DNA of 64,000 nucleotides from Bauldia sp963759235. Its GTDB lineage: Bacteria; Pseudomonadota; Alphaproteobacteria; Rhizobiales; Kaistiaceae. Position 1 is the stretch's first letter. Each line of letters begins with the position of its first letter. The notes beneath the pieces were generated by a model. It was not told where the DNA came from. It did no database searches and worked only from the letters and a program-made list of their open reading frames with translations. Location: NCBI GenBank assembly GCA_963759235.1, contig CAVWYO010000001.1, positions 186,001-250,000 of the forward strand, in the 5' to 3' direction. Both the position numbers and the translations under genes were made by a program. Below, one piece after another: positions 59,666 to 64,000 of this stretch.

Positions 59666-61270
59666 CTAATCCCCGGCGACGTCGACCCGGTCGAAGCGGA
59701 AACGGCCGAGCGGATCGACGACGAATCCCGTCACCCAATCACCGACCGCCGCGGTCACCGTCGCATGGGCGATCGGAAACCACGGCGCCTGGTCGGCGAA
59801 GATCGCCTGCGCCTCCTTGTACTCACTGCTGCGCTCCGCTTCCGCCGGCGTGCTTCGCGCGTCGCGGACGAGCTTGTCGAAGTGCTGGTCGCACCACTCT
59901 GCGCGGTTGGAGATGCCGACCGCGTCGCAGCCGAGCAGCACCGAGAGGAAATTGTCGGGATCGCCATTGTCGCTCGTCCAGCCGAAGACGACCGCACCGT
60001 CGCGTTTCGGGTCGGCGGAACGCTTGAGGAATTCGCCGAGATCCTGACTGACGATCTCGCTCTTGACGCCGACGGCGGCGAGGTTCGCCTGGATCAGCTC
60101 GGCCGTGCGATGGGCATCGGGATTGTAGGGCCGCGGCGAGGGCAGCGCCCATATCTTCATCGACAGGCCTGAAACCCCGGCATCCGCCAGCATCTTGCGG
60201 GCCGCCTTGGGATCGAAGGCATCGGCGGCAATGGCGTCGTCATAGGACCACACGCTCGGCGGGATCGGCGTCGTCGCCGCGGCCGCCTCGCCCTGAAACA
60301 CGGTGTCGATGATCGCCTGCCGGTCGATCGCCATGTTGAGCGCCTTGCGCACCTCGACGCGGTCGAACGGCGCCTGCGTCGTGTTGTAGGCGAGATAGGT
60401 GACGTTGGCGCCCGGCACGCTCAGCGCCTTGATCTTCGAATCGGCGGGCAGCGCCGCGATATCGGCGGCAGGCGGCGCCCCGATCACGTCGCATGCGCCG
60501 CTCTTCAGCTTCGCCATCCTCACCGATGCGTCCGGCGTGATGTCGAAGACCAGGCTGTCGACAGCCGGCTTGCCGTTCCAATAGTCGGGGTTGGCCTCGT
60601 ATCTGACCGTCGAGCCCTTTTGATAGTCGACGAGCCGAAACGGCCCGGTTCCCACCGGCTGCTCGTTCAGCAGCTCGCGCTTGCCGTCGGCCCGCAGCGC
60701 ATCGGCATATTCCTGTGAGACGATCGAGGCGAAATCCATCGCCAGGTCCGCCAGCAGCGGCGCCTCGGGGCTGTTGAGCGTGAAGACGACCGTCTGGTCG
60801 TCCACCTTCTTCACCTCCTTGAGAATGGCCGGCATCGACATGCCGGTGAAGAACGGCCAGATGCCGCCGGCATAATCGAAATAGGGATTGTCGCTCTTCC
60901 ACTGCCGCTCGAAGGTGAAGACGACGTCGTCGGCGTTGAAGTCGCGGGTCGGGGTGAAGCCGTCGGTGGCGTGGAACTTGACGTTGGGCCTGAGGTGGAA
61001 CGTGTATTCGAGACCGTCGGCCGAGATATCCCAGCTTTCGGCGAGGCTCGGGGCGACTTCGGTCGTGCCCGGCTTGAACGCGACCAAGCGATCGTAGATC
61101 GCCTGCGAGGAGGCGTCGAAGGTGGCGCCAAGCGTGAACGGCGCCGGATCGAAGCCCTCCGGATCGCCTTCCGAGCAATAGACCAGCGTCTTGGCCTCGG
61201 CTGCCGAAGCGAGCCCGACGGCGAGCAAAGCGGCCAATTGCAAGCCGATGCATTTCGAGATGATTGTCAT
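59666..61270 (-). CDS. peptide/dipeptide-type ABC substrate-binding protein (family 5)
   Basis: The 534-residue periplasmic protein has a signal peptide (about residues 1-26, ending ASAAEA) and the SBP_bac_5 fold: KTLVYCSEGDPEGFDPAPFT, SLAESWDISADGLEYTFHLR and VGTGPFRLVDYQKGSTVRYE. DppA-like blocks dominate, so it likely binds dipeptides or small peptides. No permease or ATPase genes are adjacent, so it is an orphan component here. Confidence 0.9.
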   Translation of the reverse strand: MTIISKCIGLQLAALLAVGLASAAEAKTLVYCSEGDPEGFDPAPFTLGATFDASSQAIYDRLVAFKPGTTEVAPSLAESWDISADGLEYTFHLRPNVKFHATDGFTPTRDFNADDVVFTFERQWKSDNPYFDYAGGIWPFFTGMSMPAILKEVKKVDDQTVVFTLNSPEAPLLADLAMDFASIVSQEYADALRADGKRELLNEQPVGTGPFRLVDYQKGSTVRYEANPDYWNGKPAVDSLVFDITPDASVRMAKLKSGACDVIGAPPAADIAALPADSKIKALSVPGANVTYLAYNTTQAPFDRVEVRKALNMAIDRQAIIDTVFQGEAAAATTPIPPSVWSYDDAIAADAFDPKAARKMLADAGVSGLSMKIWALPSPRPYNPDAHRTAELIQANLAAVGVKSEIVSQDLGEFLKRSADPKRDGAVVFGWTSDNGDPDNFLSVLLGCDAVGISNRAEWCDQHFDKLVRDARSTPAEAERSSEYKEAQAIFADQAPWFPIAHATVTAAVGDWVTGFVVDPLGRFRFDRVDVAGD

Positions 61271-61426
61271 TCCGCCAAAGCCTCCGGCGATTTGCGCCGC
61301 CCTTCTTGTCGCGATCCGCCGCCTCCGCAGGCGGGTTCCGCTTCCTCAAGTCGAGCGGCTGGGGCGCCCGTTTGCAAGTCGAAATAAGCACGGCGCCCGG
61401 ACGGGGAACCCGCGCCTCACCTCACC

Positions 61427-62173
61427 TCACCGCCCGCCGGTCACGTCGAGGATGGCGCCACTCACATAGGAGGCCTCGTCCGACAAGAGCCAGACGATCG
61501 CCTCGGCGACCTCGTCCGCCGATCCGGCGCGGCCGAGCGGCGTGTTGACGCCGAGCTTCTCGGCCCGGTCCGGCGTGCCGCCGGCTGCGTGGATGTCGGT
61601 CGCGATCAGGCCGGGACGGACGGCGTTGACCCGGATGCCCTCGGGGCCGACTTCCTTGGAAAGCCCGATGGTGAGGGCCTCCATCGCCGCCTTGCTTCCG
61701 GCGTAGTCGACAAACTCGTTCGGCGCGCCGAGTTTCGCCGCCGCCGAGGACAGATTGACCAGCGAGCCTCCCCGTCCGCCGCGGCTCTTCGCCATCCGCC
61801 TGACGCCCTCGCGGGCCACGAGATAGGCACCGATGACATTGACCTCGACCACCGCCCGCATGCGCTCGGCCGACATGTCGGCGAACGGCATCGCCTTGTC
61901 GAGAATTCCGGCATTGTTGACCACGCCGTCGATCGCGCCGAAGGCGTCCATCGCCCCGTCGAACAGGGCGATGACGTCGGCTTCGTCGGTGACGCTTCCC
62001 TTGCGGGCGAGCGCCTTCCCGCCTGCCGACTCGACCGCCGCAACCGTCGCCGCCGCCGCCTCGTCATTGCCGAGATAGCTGAACACCGCCGACCAGCCGC
62101 GCTTCCCCGCCAAGCGGGCGGTGGCCGCGCCAATTCCTCGCCCGCCGCCGGTGATCACGATCGTCTTGCTCAT
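61427..62173 (-). CDS. short-chain dehydrogenase/reductase
   Basis: The 248-residue classical SDR has the cofactor motif IVITGGGRGIGAATARLAGK (TGxxxGIG), NNAG in VNNAGILD, serine in LVNLSSAAAKLG, and the catalytic YAGSK. C-terminal residues ASYVSGAILDVTGGR are standard. Glucose-1-dehydrogenase-like, but the substrate is not certain. It is divergent from the denD gene. Confidence 0.93.
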   Translation of the reverse strand: MSKTIVITGGGRGIGAATARLAGKRGWSAVFSYLGNDEAAAATVAAVESAGGKALARKGSVTDEADVIALFDGAMDAFGAIDGVVNNAGILDKAMPFADMSAERMRAVVEVNVIGAYLVAREGVRRMAKSRGGRGGSLVNLSSAAAKLGAPNEFVDYAGSKAAMEALTIGLSKEVGPEGIRVNAVRPGLIATDIHAAGGTPDRAEKLGVNTPLGRAGSADEVAEAIVWLLSDEASYVSGAILDVTGGR

Positions 62174-62308
62174 GCTCGCTCCTGATCATATTGCATAGCT
62201 CGCGGCGACATATGACCGCCGCCGAAGGAAGGCTGTATAAAGGATGGCTTCCGATTCCGGGGGAAAGCGTAACGGATTTTCGGGCCATTCTGCACGGGGG
62301 ACGCTCAG

Positions 62309-63292
62309 ATGCACATCCTGATTATCGGCGCGGCGGGCATGGTCGGCTCGAAGCTGACCGCGCGCCTCGTCAAAGACGGTACTCTCGGCGACAAGCCGAT
62401 CGACAAGGCGACACTGGTCGACGTTGTCGCACCGGCCAAGCCGGCCGACGCGCCTTTCGACGTCGAGACGCTCGCCGCGGACCTTGCCGGGACCGGTGTC
62501 GCCGCATCTCTGGTCGCCGCGCGGCCCGACGTGATCTTCCACCTGGCGGCCATCGTGTCCGGCGAGGCCGAGGCGGATTTCGACAAAGGCTACCGGGTCA
62601 ACCTCGATGGGACGCGACGGCTGTTCGACGCCATCCAGGCGTTCAGCAACCACTATACCCCTCGCGTGGTGTTCACGTCGTCGATCGCGGTATTCGGCGC
62701 GCCGTTTCCCGACGCGATCCCCGACGATTTCCATCACACCCCGCTCACCTCCTACGGAACCCAGAAGGCGATCGGCGAATTGTTGCTGGCCGATTATACC
62801 CGCCGCGGTTTCATGGACGGGATCGGCATCCGCTTGCCGACCATCTGCGTCCGGCCCGGCAAGCCGAACAAAGCGGCATCCGGCTTCTTTTCCAATATCA
62901 TCCGCGAACCGCTGGCCGGCAAGGAAGCGGTGCTGCCGGTGTCGGAGGATGTCCGCCATTGGCATGCGAGCCCGCGCGCAGCGGTCAATTTCCTGGTTCA
63001 TGCCGCGACGATCGACGGCGCGAAGGTCGGGCCGCGGCGCAATCTCACCATGCCGGGCGTTTCGGCGACGGTGGGCGAACAGATCGCGGCGCTTCGCAAG
63101 GTTGCCGGCGACAACGTTGTCAAGCGCATCCGCGTCGAACCGGACGAGACCATCGTGCGCATCGTCGCGGGCTGGCCGCGCAACTTCGCGCCGGAGCGCG
63201 CTCCGGCACTCGGCTTCCGCGCCGAATCGAGCTTCGAGGAGATCATCCGCATCCACATCGAGGATGAGCTCGCCGGCGATTTCGTCGCCTGA
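62309..63292 (+). CDS. denD: D-erythronate dehydrogenase
   Basis: The 327-residue NAD-dependent epimerase-like dehydrogenase begins MHILIIGAAGMVGSKLTARL. Typical DenD parts are VIFHLAAIVSGEAEADFDKG, the YGTQKAIGELLLADY site and RLPTICVRPGKPNKAASGFF. DenD oxidises D-erythronate for C4-acid catabolism. No otnK/otnC-type partner genes are in the window. A 2-hydroxyacid dehydrogenase gene follows convergently. Confidence 0.85.
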   Translation: MHILIIGAAGMVGSKLTARLVKDGTLGDKPIDKATLVDVVAPAKPADAPFDVETLAADLAGTGVAASLVAARPDVIFHLAAIVSGEAEADFDKGYRVNLDGTRRLFDAIQAFSNHYTPRVVFTSSIAVFGAPFPDAIPDDFHHTPLTSYGTQKAIGELLLADYTRRGFMDGIGIRLPTICVRPGKPNKAASGFFSNIIREPLAGKEAVLPVSEDVRHWHASPRAAVNFLVHAATIDGAKVGPRRNLTMPGVSATVGEQIAALRKVAGDNVVKRIRVEPDETIVRIVAGWPRNFAPERAPALGFRAESSFEEIIRIHIEDELAGDFVA

Positions 63293-63298
63293 CGAGCG

Positions 63299-64000
63299 TC
63301 AGCCTTTCGCCGGCACCGGTGTCTCGGGCACCGGTGTCAGCGCCGCGCGCTTCTCGAACCAATTGGTCAGATTGTCGATCATCAGCTGACCCATTGCGTC
63401 GCGGGTATAGACCGAGGCCGAGCCGAGATGGGGGAAGAGCACGACATTGTCGAGCCGGAGCAGCGCCTCTGGAACATGCGGCTCGTTGGTGAAGACGTCG
63501 AGCCCCGCCGCCAGGATCGTCCGCGAACGGAGCGCCTCGATCAGCGCTTGATCGTCGACGATCGAGCCGCGACCGATGTTGATCAGCACTCCGTCGGGGC
63601 CGAGCGCCGTCAGAATATCCGCATCGACCAATCCGGTGGTTTCCGGAGTGCCGGGCGCGACGATCATCAGCGTGTCGACCGCCTCGGCCATCGATTTCAG
63701 GTCCGGATAGTAGCGATAGGCCGCACCTTCCCGCGGCCGCCGGTTGTGGTAGACGACCGGCACCTTCATCGCCTCCAGGCGTCGGGCGATGGCGAGGCCG
63801 ATGCGGCCAAGCCCGAGAATGCCGACGGTGCGATTGCGGAGCGTCGCCCGGCTCAACGGATAGGGGCCCTCCGCCTCCCATCGCCCGGCGCGAAGATAGC
63901 TTTCCGCCGCGGACAGCTCGCGCACCGTGGTGAGCAGCAGGCCGAGAGCGGTATCGGCGACCTCCTCGGTCAACACGTCCGGCGTATTGGTGACGACGAT
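63299..64000 (-). CDS. 2-hydroxyacid dehydrogenase, C-terminal part (cut by window edge)
   Basis: About 233 C-terminal residues are visible; the N-terminus lies beyond 64000. The NAD(P) motif VGILGLGRIGLAIARRLEAM, the INIGRGSIVDDQALIEAL block and the C-terminal VVLFPHLGSASVYTRDAMG (with the catalytic histidine) identify the D-isomer 2-hydroxyacid dehydrogenase family, near glyoxylate/hydroxypyruvate reductase. Only 6 bp separate it from the denD end, in a tail-to-tail arrangement. Confidence 0.9.
   Translation of the reverse strand: MVVTNTPDVLTEEVADTALGLLLTTVRELSAAESYLRAGRWEAEGPYPLSRATLRNRTVGILGLGRIGLAIARRLEAMKVPVVYHNRRPREGAAYRYYPDLKSMAEAVDTLMIVAPGTPETTGLVDADILTALGPDGVLINIGRGSIVDDQALIEALRSRTILAAGLDVFTNEPHVPEALLRLDNVVLFPHLGSASVYTRDAMGQLMIDNLTNWFEKRAALTPVPETPVPAKG

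Overview
The window reads as chromosomal DNA of a high-GC alphaproteobacterium, most likely a member of Hyphomicrobiales (Rhizobiales). The evidence is indirect: strong G/C preference at third codon positions, an ornithine decarboxylase plus homospermidine synthase polyamine route, several sugar/polyol catabolic genes, and intergenic hairpin repeats of the kind common in this order. Genus cannot be decided. I saw no rRNA or tRNA genes, no CRISPR array, no prophage and no classical transposase.

Layout. 0-2.6 kb: L-arabinose genes (araB edge fragment and araD on minus, araA on plus). 2.7-7.6 kb: a sulfite-oxidase-like molybdoenzyme with a flavin reductase, a sulfotransferase, 6-phosphogluconate dehydrogenase and a TacT/TacA-type toxin-antitoxin pair. 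7.6-15.8 kb: a GntR regulator divergent from a molybdenum-hydroxylase operon (FAD subunit, 2Fe-2S subunit, large subunit, EthD-like protein, CoxD-like MoxR ATPase, CoxE-like VWA protein). Its large subunit is cut in two at a domain boundary by a DUF559 nuclease gene enclosed by inverted hairpin repeats. 16-19.3 kb: an amidohydrolase and two aldo/keto reductases.

19.3-31.1 kb: a CUT1-type ABC importer with two ATPases and a small two-helix membrane protein, a TetR regulator, a PEP-hydrolase-family protein, a cupin, a solo CHASE3 protein, a VapBC pair coupled to a sugar isomerase/epimerase-like gene, and a Gfo/Idh/MocA dehydrogenase. 31.1-35.6 kb: a second VapBC and an EmrAB-type efflux pump with its TetR regulator and two clear operators. 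35.6-39.4 kb: a four-gene phospholipid cluster resembling E. coli ynbABC plus a plsC-type acyltransferase, divergent from its own TetR-type regulator. 39.4-49.3 kb: a cupin, ornithine decarboxylase with a long leader, GNAT, small secreted and membrane proteins, an epimerase, two peptidases and homospermidine synthase.

49.4-64 kb: an RTX repeat protein, a type II NADH dehydrogenase whose start appears to be CTG, a DUF4424 protein, a WD40 protein with a CobW-family GTPase, a VOC protein, an alpha/beta hydrolase with its TetR regulator, an orphan peptide-type solute-binding protein, an SDR, D-erythronate dehydrogenase and the C-terminal part of a 2-hydroxyacid dehydrogenase running off the right edge.

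The most notable feature is the repeat landscape. Four families of hairpin repeats occur as inverted pairs, at 11.5/11.9, 13.4/14.4, 15.7/15.9 and 29.8/29.9 kb. One pair encloses the DUF559 gene almost to the base, and its copies show compensatory stem changes. This suggests a mobile repeat/nuclease unit that has no recognised transposase.
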